Of a stretch of 6,946 bases of DNA, positions 1 to 6,946 are shown piece after piece (positions within the stretch are counted from its first letter, which is position 1; the number at the start of each line of letters is the position of its first letter). This stretch comes from Candidatus Rokuibacteriota bacterium (lineage in GTDB: Bacteria; Methylomirabilota; Methylomirabilia; Rokubacteriales; JACPHL01), in the NCBI GenBank assembly GCA_016188625.1, contig JACPHL010000112.1, forward strand, positions 1 to 6,946, written 5' to 3'. The position numbers and the translations under genes are program-made. Under the pieces are notes generated by a model. It had not been told where the DNA came from. It searched no databases and worked only from the letters and a program-made list of their open reading frames with translations.

Positions 1-1
1 G

Positions 2-528
<527 letters not shown>

Positions 529-538
529 AGGAGGGCAC

Positions 539-632
539 GGAGAGGTGGCCGAGTCGGCCTAAGGCAGCCGCCTGCTAAGCGGTTACAGGGTTAATAGCCC
601 TGTCCCGGGTTCGAATCCCGGCCTCTCCGCCA
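539..632 (+). tRNA. tRNA-Ser(GCU)
   Basis: Acceptor arm GGAGAGG (539-545) pairs with CCTCTCC (622-628), then G629 and encoded CCA (630-632). Anticodon stem GCCGC/GCGGT carries loop CTGCTAA, with anticodon GCT at 574-576. The T loop is TTCGAAT. The long variable arm marks a serine tRNA, and it reads AGC and AGU. Only one base separates it from the next tRNA, so the two must share a transcript. Confidence 0.97.
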
Positions 633-633
633 C

Positions 634-710
634 GCGCCCATAGCTCAGCTGGATAGAGCGGCGGACTACGAATCCGCAGGCCAGAGGTTCGAATCCTCTT
701 GGGCGCACCA
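634..710 (+). tRNA. tRNA-Arg(ACG)
   Basis: Acceptor arm GCGCCCA (634-640) pairs with TGGGCGC (700-706), then A707 and encoded CCA (708-710). Anticodon stem GCGGA/TCCGC carries loop CTACGAA, with anticodon ACG at 668-670. In bacteria, A34 of this tRNA is deaminated to inosine by TadA so that it reads CGU, CGC and CGA. The tadA gene is in this same window (3738-4211). Confidence 0.97.
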
Positions 711-949
711 GCTATTATCGTGGAGCCTACCGTGAGTTAGCTGCCCGATCTTGCGCGGGAGAGCTCCTGTGTCTCCGGGAGTGTGCGCAGCCGAGGGGCG
801 ACTGGTTAAGCCCTCGGCCCCTGTCGAAATAAGTTGGTCACCAAGCCGCGTCGATTCTATGATGGGCTTCGAAATGGCCACCTTGCGGGGACGGGCGGCG
901 CAAGAAGAGCTTGAGCTAGGTCCCTGGATGCCCGACGCCGACCTTCTGG
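711..949. other. Intergenic stretch with adjacent hairpins; no gene recognised
   Basis: I find no convincing gene here. Two inverted repeats sit side by side. The first pairs TGCGC (752-756) with GCGCA (785-789) and, inside that, GGAGA (758-762) with TCTCC (772-776). The second pairs GCCGAGGG (790-797) with CCCTCGGC (811-818) around a 13-base loop. A third short stem is CTTGCG (882-887) with CGCAAG (899-904). None is followed by a T run, so they are not typical intrinsic terminators. They may serve in 3' processing or termination of the tRNA transcript, or be remnants of an element. An antisense frame across this stretch runs into the tRNA-Arg and is not credible. Confidence 0.35.
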
Positions 950-1096
950 GTGCTGACCTGGGCTCTCCTGGCCTTCAACCTGGTCCTCGAGCTGTGCGCC
1001 CACCTTCCGCCGATCCTTCGCCAGGGGATCTGTCAACGCCTTCACGAGTGGGCCGTGTGGGTCGCCAGGACGCTCGACACCGGGTTCACCGGCTAG
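950..1096 (+). CDS. Possible small hydrophobic protein
   Basis: From a GTG at 950 the frame runs 48 codons to TAG at 1094-1096. The product opens with a strongly hydrophobic helix (VLTWALLAFNLVLELCAHLP) followed by an amphipathic tail. An in-frame TAG at 917-919 limits the N-terminus, and there is no Shine-Dalgarno sequence before 950. An ATG at 928 in a neighbouring frame would need a one-base shift to join it. The only support is composition and the nearby second hydrophobic frame. No family is recognised. Confidence 0.25.
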   Translation: MLTWALLAFNLVLELCAHLPPILRQGICQRLHEWAVWVARTLDTGFTG

Positions 1097-1111
1097 CCGC
1101 TCCCCCCCGGG

Positions 1112-1117
1112 TATAAT
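1112..1117 (+). promoter_or_regulatory. Consensus -10 box ahead of the small membrane ORF
   Basis: A perfect TATAAT in very GC-rich sequence. The standard -10 to +1 distance puts the transcription start at 1124, the first base of a GTG codon. No good -35 is seen at 17 bp; TTCACC at 1085-1090 is 21 bp away. Confidence 0.4.
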
Positions 1118-1123
1118 TGGCCC

Positions 1124-1384
1124 GTGCGGAGGCCTCTCCCGGCAAAGGACACTGCACCCCTCAGAGGGCGGGGCTATCACCCCGTTGACCGGCTCACCCC
1201 GCCACAAGCCACCCTTTTGCTGGTCTTCGTGGAGTGGTGTATCGCCGTGGTGCTCCTGATCTCCAGCTCGACCCTCCTGTTCTGCGTGGCGCTCCACGGG
1301 CCCCTTCAGCCTGACAGCTGCCGGCAGCTTCACCGCCCCATCATCTCGGTGTCGGACGCGGTGGCGGGGTTGTTCGGCCGTTAG
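1124..1384 (+). CDS. Putative small single-pass membrane protein
   Basis: The frame encodes 86 residues from GTG at 1124 to TAG at 1382-1384. Residues 1-25 are basic and proline-rich. Residues about 29-57 form one long hydrophobic segment rich in Leu, Val, Ile and Ser, and a short polar tail follows. No known family is recognised. Three signals frame it: a consensus -10 box seven bases upstream, no Shine-Dalgarno sequence, and an intrinsic terminator 22 bp after the stop. Together they suggest a stand-alone plus-strand unit, translated leaderless if the GTG is right. GTG or TTG codons near residues 32-36 are alternative starts, though these would cut into the hydrophobic segment. The unit could instead be a roughly 310-nt noncoding RNA. 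Confidence 0.4.
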   Translation: MRRPLPAKDTAPLRGRGYHPVDRLTPPQATLLLVFVEWCIAVVLLISSSTLLFCVALHGPLQPDSCRQLHRPIISVSDAVAGLFGR

Positions 1385-1406
1385 GCGCCAACCGTCGAGG
1401 CGCGAG

Positions 1407-1435
1407 GGCCCTTCGCAGTCGCGAGAGGGCCTTTT
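1407..1435 (+). terminator. Intrinsic terminator, plus strand
   Basis: GGCCCT (1407-1412) pairs with AGGGCC (1426-1431). Inside it TCGC (1413-1416) pairs with GCGA (1421-1424) around loop AGTC, with G1425 bulged. TTTT (1432-1435) follows. The T run is on the plus strand only, so it ends transcription of the 1124-1384 unit. It may also shield that unit from the converging oxidoreductase gene. Confidence 0.75.
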
Positions 1436-1453
1436 GCGTGAAGCGAGAGAAGG

Positions 1454-2482
1454 TCAGAGGAGGCGGGGGGCCAGCTCCCGGACGACCGTCTCCAGGCCCC
1501 GCTCCCGATCCGGCCCCAGGACGTGGTACGGGATCAGGCGGGTCACGCCGGCCTCGGCGAACGGGAGCAAGGCCCGGGCGCAGGCCTCGGGGGTCCCCGC
1601 GATCGCGAGCGTGTCCACCAGCCTCTCCGGGACCGCCCGGCGCATCCCAGCGCGATCCCCCCGGCCATAGGTCTCGGTCATGCGCGCCACGAGGCCCCGA
1701 TACTCCTCCCGCGTCATCCCGATCGCCTCGGCCCGCTCCTCGGGGACCTCCCCCCAGGCGATGTAGTCGGCGATGGTCTCCTTGACGGCCTCGCGCGCGG
1801 CCGCGGGGTCCCGATCAACCGCCAGGAGCGCGTACATCCCGACCTCCAGCTCCGACACCGAGCGCCCCGCGCGCTCGGCGCCCCGGCGGAGGTGGCCGAG
1901 GCAGCTCCTGACGAACTCCGGGGTGCAGAAGATCCCCAGGAGCAGCCCGTCGGCCAGCTCGCCGGCCATCTCCAGGTTCCGCGGGCTGAGCACCCCGGCG
2001 TGGACCGGCACCCGCGCGCCCCCCGGGCCGAGGAAGCCCACGCGCGCCCGGTCGAGCTGGAAGACCTCCCCGTCGAAGGAGACCGTCTCGCCGGCCAGGA
2101 GGCGCTTGACCACTCCCAGCCCCTCCCGCATCCCCCGCGCGATCCGGACGCGCCCCCACTGGCGGTGGCGCAGGAGCCCGATGACCGAGGCGCCCAGGCC
2201 CAGGAGGAAGCGCCCGCCGGCAAGCTCCTGGAGCGTGGCCGCCTCCATGGCCAGGACGCCGGGGTGCCGCGCGAACGGGCTGACGATCCCCAGCCCTACC
2301 TCGATGGAGGTGGTGCCGAGGGCGACGGCCGCGGCGGTGGCGGTCGAGCTGCGCCAGTGGAACTCCTCGGCGATCCAGAAGCGGCGGACTCCCAGCGCCT
2401 CGGCGGCCCGGGCGAGCCGGACGGTCTCGGCCACCGGGAGGACGCTGCTCACCCCGACATCGACGGCGGCGAAGCGCGGCAT
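1454..2482 (-). CDS. LLM-class flavin-dependent oxidoreductase
   Basis: This is a 342-residue protein of the bacterial luciferase-like superfamily, which oxidises or reduces small substrates in the cytoplasm using FMN or F420H2. Family hallmarks are visible: WIAEE at residues 36-40, a T/G-rich strand around TSIEVGLGIVSPF (58-70), RHP at 72-74, and LAGGRFLLGLG at 87-97. The fold appears complete and the length is normal. Many relatives are annotated as methylene-tetrahydromethanopterin reductase, but that name should not be read as its activity, and neither substrate nor cofactor can be read from the sequence. The frame stays open upstream for some 400 codons antisense to the dehydrogenase. 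I chose ATG 2482 because the family N-terminus (MPRFAAVDVGVSS) starts there, right behind a strong promoter. It is divergent from the dehydrogenase, so the two may act on one pathway. Confidence 0.9.
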   Translation of the reverse strand: MPRFAAVDVGVSSVLPVAETVRLARAAEALGVRRFWIAEEFHWRSSTATAAAVALGTTSIEVGLGIVSPFARHPGVLAMEAATLQELAGGRFLLGLGASVIGLLRHRQWGRVRIARGMREGLGVVKRLLAGETVSFDGEVFQLDRARVGFLGPGGARVPVHAGVLSPRNLEMAGELADGLLLGIFCTPEFVRSCLGHLRRGAERAGRSVSELEVGMYALLAVDRDPAAAREAVKETIADYIAWGEVPEERAEAIGMTREEYRGLVARMTETYGRGDRAGMRRAVPERLVDTLAIAGTPEACARALLPFAEAGVTRLIPYHVLGPDRERGLETVVRELAPRLL

Positions 2483-2491
2483 GCGCGAGCC

Positions 2492-2520
2492 ACCATAGTG
2501 GACGCCCCGGCGGCTGTCAA
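2492..2520 (-). promoter_or_regulatory. Sigma70-type promoter of the LLM oxidoreductase gene
   Basis: Read on the minus strand, a perfect TTGACA (2520-2515) is followed after 17 bp by TATGGT (2497-2492). The predicted transcription start is about 2485, only three bases before the ATG at 2482. The mRNA would be essentially leaderless, and the GGTGG ahead of the start would not be in the transcript. Confidence 0.65.
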
Positions 2521-2532
2521 GCCCTGGCAGGC

Positions 2533-2561
2533 TTCCCCGGCGCGCCCTCCGGTGATAGGCT
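2533..2561 (+). promoter_or_regulatory. Weak candidate promoter of the dehydrogenase-tadA pair
   Basis: TTCCCC (2533-2538) and TAGGCT (2556-2561), 17 bp apart, each match three of six consensus positions. They lie back-to-back with the minus-strand promoter in a 114-bp divergent intergenic region, so one regulator could control both directions. Evidence is thin. Confidence 0.25.
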
Positions 2562-2582
2562 AGTGCCAGCGAGCACGCGCGC

Positions 2583-2590
2583 GAGGTGAG
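2583..2590 (+). promoter_or_regulatory. Shine-Dalgarno site of the dehydrogenase
   Basis: GAGGTGAG ends six bases before ATG 2597, a good match and spacing that fixes the start. Confidence 0.8.
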
Positions 2591-2596
2591 GGCCTC

Positions 2597-4211
<1,615 letters not shown>

Positions 4212-4248
4212 GCCCCGGTCTCCGCCGGGCCGCATCCGGCGCAACCGA

Positions 4249-4277
4249 TTGTTCCGGCTCGCCCGATCTGGTATCAT
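4249..4277 (+). promoter_or_regulatory. Promoter of the tRNA-Ser pair and SRP RNA
   Basis: TTGTTC (4249-4254), 17 bp, then TATCAT (4272-4277) in otherwise GC-rich sequence. The predicted start is about 4284, giving a 60-base leader before the first tRNA. It lies 37 bp after tadA. No other promoter is seen between here and dnaX. Confidence 0.6.
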
Positions 4278-4304
4278 CACAACGTTCCCAATCCCGCCCA
4301 AACC

Positions 4305-4322
4305 CCGGGGCCTCGGCCCCGG
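4305..4322 (+). other. GC-rich hairpin in the tRNA leader
   Basis: CCGGGGC (4305-4311) pairs perfectly with GCCCCGG (4316-4322) around CTCG. There is no T run, so it is not a terminator. It lies between the predicted transcription start and the tRNA and might guide 5' processing. Its role is unknown. Confidence 0.4.
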
Positions 4323-4343
4323 ACCGGCGCGACCAGGATCTGC

Positions 4344-4436
4344 GGAGGGGTACCGAAGTGGTCGTAACGGGCTCGACTCGAAATCGAGTTGGGGGTGCGA
4401 GCCCCCACGTGGGTTCGAATCCCACCCCCTCCGCCA
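4344..4436 (+). tRNA. tRNA-Ser(CGA)
   Basis: Acceptor arm GGAGGGG (4344-4350) pairs with CCCCTCC (4426-4432), then G4433 and encoded CCA (4434-4436). Anticodon stem CTCGA/TCGAG carries loop CTCGAAA, with anticodon CGA at 4379-4381. A GC-rich long variable arm (GGGGG...CCCCC) and T arm GTGGG-TTCGAAT-CCCAC follow. It reads UCG. Its acceptor stem is identical to that of tRNA-Ser(UGA) at 399. Confidence 0.97.
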
Positions 4437-4444
4437 GCGCTTCC

Positions 4445-4537
4445 GGAGAGATGCCCGAGTGGACGAAGGGGCACGACTGGAAATCGTGTGTACGTCCAAA
4501 AGGCGTACCGAGGGTTCGAATCCCTCTCTCTCCGCCA
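4445..4537 (+). tRNA. tRNA-Ser(GGA)
   Basis: Acceptor arm GGAGAGA (4445-4451) pairs with TCTCTCC (4527-4533), then G4534 and encoded CCA (4535-4537). Anticodon stem CACGA/TCGTG carries loop CTGGAAA, with anticodon GGA at 4479-4481. The long variable arm is TACGTCC...GGCGTA. The T arm is GAGGG-TTCGAAT-CCCTC. It reads UCC and UCU. Eight bases separate it from the previous tRNA, and 23 from the SRP RNA. Confidence 0.97.
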
Positions 4538-4560
4538 GCTACCCCATCACCCGAACCCCT

Positions 4561-4838
4561 GTGGCCGTGCTAGACGGGGAGGTAGCGGTGCCCTGTACCC
4601 GCAATCCGCTATAGCGGGGTCGAATTCCCTCCCGAGGTTCCCCCGTTTTGGACTGAGCCTCGCGGGGAGGCGATGAAGGCTGGGCCCCGCGCGACGGGAA
4701 CCTGTGAACCCCGCCAGGCCCGGAAGGGAGCAACGGTCAACAGGCCCTCCCGTGTGCCGCGGGATCCCCTGGCCGGAGCCGACCCCTCGGGGAGATCGCA
4801 GGGCGGGCGGGATCGACGGAGGGTGCACGGCCATTTTT
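4561..4838 (+). ncRNA. ffs: Large bacterial SRP RNA (Alu-domain type)
   Basis: This RNA is the scaffold of the signal recognition particle, which binds Ffh and targets membrane and secreted proteins to the membrane. Domain IV is clear at about 4711-4735: GCCAGGCCCGGAAGGGAGCA, with the GGAA tetraloop at 4722-4725. The 5' part, from GTGCTAGACGGGGAGGTAGC (4567-4586) through the TGTA of CCCTGTACCC, matches the Alu domain of the ~270-nt Bacillus scRNA. The short 4.5S type of E. coli lacks this domain. The ends pair as helix 1: GTGGCCGTGC (4561-4570) with GCACGGCCAT (4825-4834), and T4834-4838 follows. The 3' motif GGTGCACGG is also as in Bacillus. It lies behind two tRNA-Ser genes with no promoter between them, so one precursor is likely. 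Confidence 0.95.
4825..4838 (+). terminator. SRP RNA 3' end acting as a terminator
   Basis: The 3' strand of SRP helix 1 runs straight into five T residues (4834-4838). The closing helix with 4561-4570 is long-range, so termination may be partial. Readthrough is probably how dnaX, starting at 4846, is transcribed. Confidence 0.5.
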
Positions 4839-4845
4839 CTCCGCC

Positions 4846-5739
4846 ATGGGATATCAGGTCCTAGCCAGGAAGTGGCGGCCGCAGACGTTTGACGCGGTCG
4901 TGGGTCAGGAGCCGGTGACCCGGACCCTCCGGAACGCCCTCGCCCGGGGACGGATCGCCCACGCCTACCTCTTCGCCGGCCCCCGCGGGGTGGGCAAGAC
5001 CACGACGGCGCGCCTCCTCGCCAAGGGGCTGAACTGCGCGGCGCCGCGCGAGGCCGAGCCGTGCAACGCCTGTCCCGCGTGCCGCGAGATCACCGAGGGG
5101 CGCTCCCTCGACGTCCTCGAGATCGACGGGGCCTCCAACCGCGGGATTGACGAGGTGCGGGCCCTCCGGGAGAACGTCCGGTACGCGCCCGGCCGCGGCC
5201 GGTACAAGGTCTACATCATCGACGAGGTCCACATGCTCACGGAGCCGGCGTTCAACGCCCTCCTGAAGACCCTGGAGGAGCCGCCGGCCCACGTGGTCTT
5301 CGTCTTCGCGACCACCGAGCCCCGGCGGATCCCGGCCACGATCCTCTCCCGCTGCCAGCGCTTCGACTTCCGCCCGATCCCGTCCGGCGAGATCGTCGCG
5401 ACCCTGTCGGCCGTCCTCGGGCAGGAGCAGGCCGCCTGCGACCCGGAGGCCCTCCCGCTCATCGCCCGGGCCGCGGAGGGGCGCCTCCGGGACGCCCTCT
5501 CCCGCCGAGGCGGTGAGGGCCTTCGTCGGCGCGCTCCTGGCCCGGGACAGCGCGGGCACGCTCCGGGGGATCGCGGCGGCCGCCGGGGAGGGGCACGACC
5601 TCGCCCTGCTCTCGGCCGAGGCGACCGAGACGCTGCGCCGCCTGCTCCTCCTCCGCCTGCTCCCGGAGCCGCCGGCCGAGTGGGCCCCGCAGGAGGTGGA
5701 GGGGCTCCGGGGGCTCGGCCCCGAGGCGTCGGTGGATGA
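4846..5739 (+). CDS. dnaX: DNA polymerase III tau subunit, N-terminal ATPase part (frameshifted)
   Basis: DnaX is the clamp-loader ATPase that places the beta clamp on DNA and holds the polymerase cores together. The start MGYQVLARKWRPQTF matches E. coli MSYQVLARKWRPQTF, which fixes ATG 4846. Walker A is GPRGVGKT at residues 45-52. Zinc-finger cysteines are 64, 73, 76 and 79, Walker B is IIDEVHM (124-130), the SRC motif is 168-170, and the sensor-2 arginine is in GRLRDALS (212-219). True homology ends at Ser219 (5500-5502). The residues to 5739 are out-of-frame Arg/Gly-rich sequence and should not be read as protein. The continuation lies in the next frame from about 5504. The SRP RNA T run ends seven bases before the ATG and there is no Shine-Dalgarno sequence in the usual place. 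The nearest, GGAGGG at 4818-4823, lies inside the SRP RNA. Confidence 0.93.
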   Translation: MGYQVLARKWRPQTFDAVVGQEPVTRTLRNALARGRIAHAYLFAGPRGVGKTTTARLLAKGLNCAAPREAEPCNACPACREITEGRSLDVLEIDGASNRGIDEVRALRENVRYAPGRGRYKVYIIDEVHMLTEPAFNALLKTLEEPPAHVVFVFATTEPRRIPATILSRCQRFDFRPIPSGEIVATLSAVLGQEQAACDPEALPLIARAAEGRLRDALSRRGGEGLRRRAPGPGQRGHAPGDRGGRRGGARPRPALGRGDRDAAPPAPPPPAPGAAGRVGPAGGGGAPGARPRGVGG

Positions 5740-6451
5740 CCTCCTGCTCCTCGTCAAGGGGCTCGTGGAGGCCGAAGCGGAGATGCGCCGCTCCCCCCAT
5801 CCCCGGATCGACCTCGAGGTCGCGGCGGTCCGGCTCTGCCGACGACCGTCGATGACGGCGATCGAGGCGGTCCTGGAGCGGGTGGAGGCCGCGGAGGCCC
5901 GCCTCCGGCAGGCAGGGGGGTGGCCGGCCGCTCGCCCGGGCCCGGTCCAGCCCGATCTCCTCGGTCAGGGGCCGCTCGGGCCCTCCCCGGCCGCGACGGA
6001 GCCGGCCCCGGCGCCGCGCTCCGGCGCCTCGTCCGGTGAGCCGGCGCCGCGGGAGGGAGGGGCCTCTCCGAAGCCCCAGGCGCACGCCCTCCGGGAGGGG
6101 TGGCTCCAGGTCGTGGCCGCGGTCTCCGGGGTGAAGCCCACCCTCGGGTACATCCTGGCCGAGGCGGAGGTGGTCGGGGAGGAGGAGGGGCGGCTGCTCG
6201 TCCATCTCCCCAACGGCAACGCCTTCACCCGGGAGCAGCTCGGGGAGCGGGCCAACCGGCAGCTCCTCCACCAGGCGGTGCAGCGGGTCTTCCCGACCGT
6301 CAGGGAGGTCGCCTTCGTGCCCGCGGATCCCCGGAGGGGCGGCGCCGGCCTTGAGCCGCTGGCGCACCCCGCCGTCCAGGCCGCGGTCGAGCTGTTCGAC
6401 GGGGAGGTGCTGGGGATCCGACCCCTGGGGCCAGGAGAGGAGGAGGCATGA
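5513..6451 (+). CDS. dnaX: DNA polymerase III tau subunit, C-terminal part (second half of frameshifted dnaX)
   Basis: This 312-residue frame is the rest of dnaX, not a separate gene. It reads (PAEA)VRAFVGALLARDS at the start and continues through clamp-loader domain III (about residues 1-110), including GEGHDL and LVEAEAEMRRSPHPRIDLEV. A Pro/Ala-rich linker spans about 137-190. A C-terminal domain (about 191-300) contains VSGVKPTLGYIL and LPNGNAFTREQL. GTG 5513 is only the first start-like codon in the frame; no ribosome site supports it. The beginning of domain III, usually LLDQ-type sequence of about 30 residues after RDALS, is missing between the two halves. The stop TGA (6449-6451) overlaps the ebfC ATG as ATGA. 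That tight coupling and the well-kept coding pattern argue that the lesion is recent or a sequence artefact. Confidence 0.88.
   Translation: MRAFVGALLARDSAGTLRGIAAAAGEGHDLALLSAEATETLRRLLLLRLLPEPPAEWAPQEVEGLRGLGPEASVDDLLLLVKGLVEAEAEMRRSPHPRIDLEVAAVRLCRRPSMTAIEAVLERVEAAEARLRQAGGWPAARPGPVQPDLLGQGPLGPSPAATEPAPAPRSGASSGEPAPREGGASPKPQAHALREGWLQVVAAVSGVKPTLGYILAEAEVVGEEEGRLLVHLPNGNAFTREQLGERANRQLLHQAVQRVFPTVREVAFVPADPRRGGAGLEPLAHPAVQAAVELFDGEVLGIRPLGPGEEEA
6433..6446 (+). promoter_or_regulatory. Shine-Dalgarno site of ebfC inside the dnaX end
   Basis: AGGAGAGGAGGAGG precedes ATG 6448. The same bases encode the Gly-Glu-Glu-Glu end of DnaX, so dnaX and ebfC are translationally coupled. Confidence 0.8.
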
Positions 6452-6765
6452 AAGGGTTCGGGAACATCGTCAAGGAGGCCCAGAAGCTCCAGGCCCAGCT
6501 CGAGGCCCTGAAGGAGGAGGTGGGGAAGAAGCGCGTCGAGGCCTCGGCGGGCGGCGGGATGGTGGTCGTGGAGGCCAACGGCAACCAGGAGATCGTCTCG
6601 ATCAAGATCGACCGGGAGGTCATCACCCCGGAGGACCCCCAGATGCTCGAGGACCTGGTCCTGGCCGCCACCAACGAGGCGCTCAGGAAGGCGCGCGAGC
6701 TGGTCGCGAGCGAGATGGGGAAGCTCGCCGGCGGGCTCGGGGGGAAGCTCTCCGGCCTCGTCTGA
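6448..6765 (+). CDS. ebfC: YbaB/EbfC family nucleoid-associated protein
   Basis: This is a 105-residue, full-length member of the YbaB/EbfC family: small dimeric DNA-binding proteins with a 'tweezer' fold, found next to dnaX and recR in most bacteria. The N-terminal helix GNIVKEAQKLQAQLEALKEE (5-24) is amphipathic. The core has the family pattern of V-E-A-S-x-G-G-G-M-V-V-V-E-A-N-G (30-45), the strand IVSIKID (49-55), and DLVLAATNEALRKA (69-82). The C-terminus is Gly-rich. The ATG overlaps the dnaX stop by ATGA. Its role in DNA repair or nucleoid structure is known only loosely in the family. Confidence 0.97.
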   Translation: MKGFGNIVKEAQKLQAQLEALKEEVGKKRVEASAGGGMVVVEANGNQEIVSIKIDREVITPEDPQMLEDLVLAATNEALRKARELVASEMGKLAGGLGGKLSGLV

Positions 6766-6946
6766 GAGCAGAGCCCGGCATGTGTCTTCAGAAGGACTGT
6801 GGGGGTTCTGCCCCCCGGCAGGCCCCGATGGGGGAGGTGGCGGCCCCGAGCGGAACGTTAAGCGGAGCGGCGCGGGTCCCCGTCGTGAGCGAGCCGGGTG
6901 GGGAAGCCGGCTTACGGGCTGAGCACAAAGGAGGAGGGGCCCCGGC
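6766..6946. other. Unassigned tail where recR would be expected
   Basis: No recR sequence follows ebfC. The stretch has short GC hairpins: GGGGG/CCCCC (6801-6805 with 6811-6815), CCCC/GGGG near 6823-6834, and AGCCGG (6892-6897) with CCGGCT (6907-6912). A frame from ATG 6780 is open to the window end, but its Gly/Pro/Ala-rich product resembles nothing I know and has no clear ribosome site. The text could be an untranslated leader or the start of an inserted element such as a group II intron. The latter is a hunch only. Confidence 0.35.
6927..6934 (+). promoter_or_regulatory. Strong Shine-Dalgarno sequence for a gene beyond the window
   Basis: AAAGGAGG is a full match to the 16S rRNA 3' end, followed by AGGGG. 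No start codon follows before 6946, so the gene it serves (recR or an element gene) should start just past the edge. Confidence 0.55.

Noticed and set aside
634-710. Attachment site for an integrated element at tRNA-Arg
   Set aside because: I saw no repeat of the tRNA 3' end elsewhere in the window and no integrase.
666-881. Minus-strand frame ending EDSNLWPADS, possibly an integrase end beside a tRNA
   Set aside because: Its end is antisense tRNA-Arg, and the rest has no integrase motif.
1523-2563. Long plus-strand frames over the flavin enzyme
   Set aside because: Low-complexity Pro/Arg/Gly composition; the minus-strand frame has clear family homology.
4673-4892. Small plus-strand frames over the SRP RNA
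   Set aside because: They overlap the SRP RNA domains and have no coding signature.
5490-5515. Programmed frameshift in dnaX giving tau and gamma, as in E. coli
   Set aside because: There is no slippery A-run, and conserved residues are missing at the join, so a ribosomal shift alone would not restore the protein.

Overview
The window is very GC-rich bacterial DNA with strong G/C third-position bias, so many antisense frames stay open by chance. Gene content and the long SRP RNA suggest an environmental, possibly deep-branching bacterium. An NC10/Methylomirabilota- or Rokubacteria-like source is my guess, not something the sequence proves. I see no defence, secretion or biosynthetic system. 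The window is a translation and replication housekeeping locus with scars in it.

Layout from the left. Bases 1-184 hold the end of an unidentified reading frame with an 18-bp tandem duplication. Bases 198-388 are a decayed 3' end of serS (seryl-tRNA synthetase). Three tRNAs follow: Ser(UGA), Ser(GCU) and Arg(ACG). Bases 711-1450 hold no recognisable family, only adjacent hairpins, two short hydrophobic reading frames and a terminator. Next come two divergent oxidoreductase genes: a luciferase-like flavin monooxygenase-family gene (minus strand) and a zinc-dependent medium-chain dehydrogenase (plus strand). The dehydrogenase is followed closely by tadA. A promoter then leads into Ser(CGA), Ser(GGA) and a large SRP RNA with an Alu domain. 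After these come dnaX, which is frameshifted by an apparent internal deletion, and ebfC. The last 181 bases hold no recR, which usually comes next, but end in a near-perfect Shine-Dalgarno sequence.

How the parts fit together. The four serine tRNAs (UGA, GCU, CGA, GGA) decode all six serine codons. SerRS would charge them, but only its last ~45 codons remain here. TadA makes inosine in tRNA-Arg(ACG), which also lies in this window. The SRP RNA, dnaX and ebfC lie in one direction behind the tRNA-Ser pair. The order serS, tRNA-Ser, intervening genes, tadA, SRP RNA, dnaX, ebfC, (recR) matches what I recall of Bacillus subtilis, so this looks like an old conserved neighbourhood. The two oxidoreductases occupy the variable middle, and both ends of the neighbourhood (serS and recR) are disrupted or missing.
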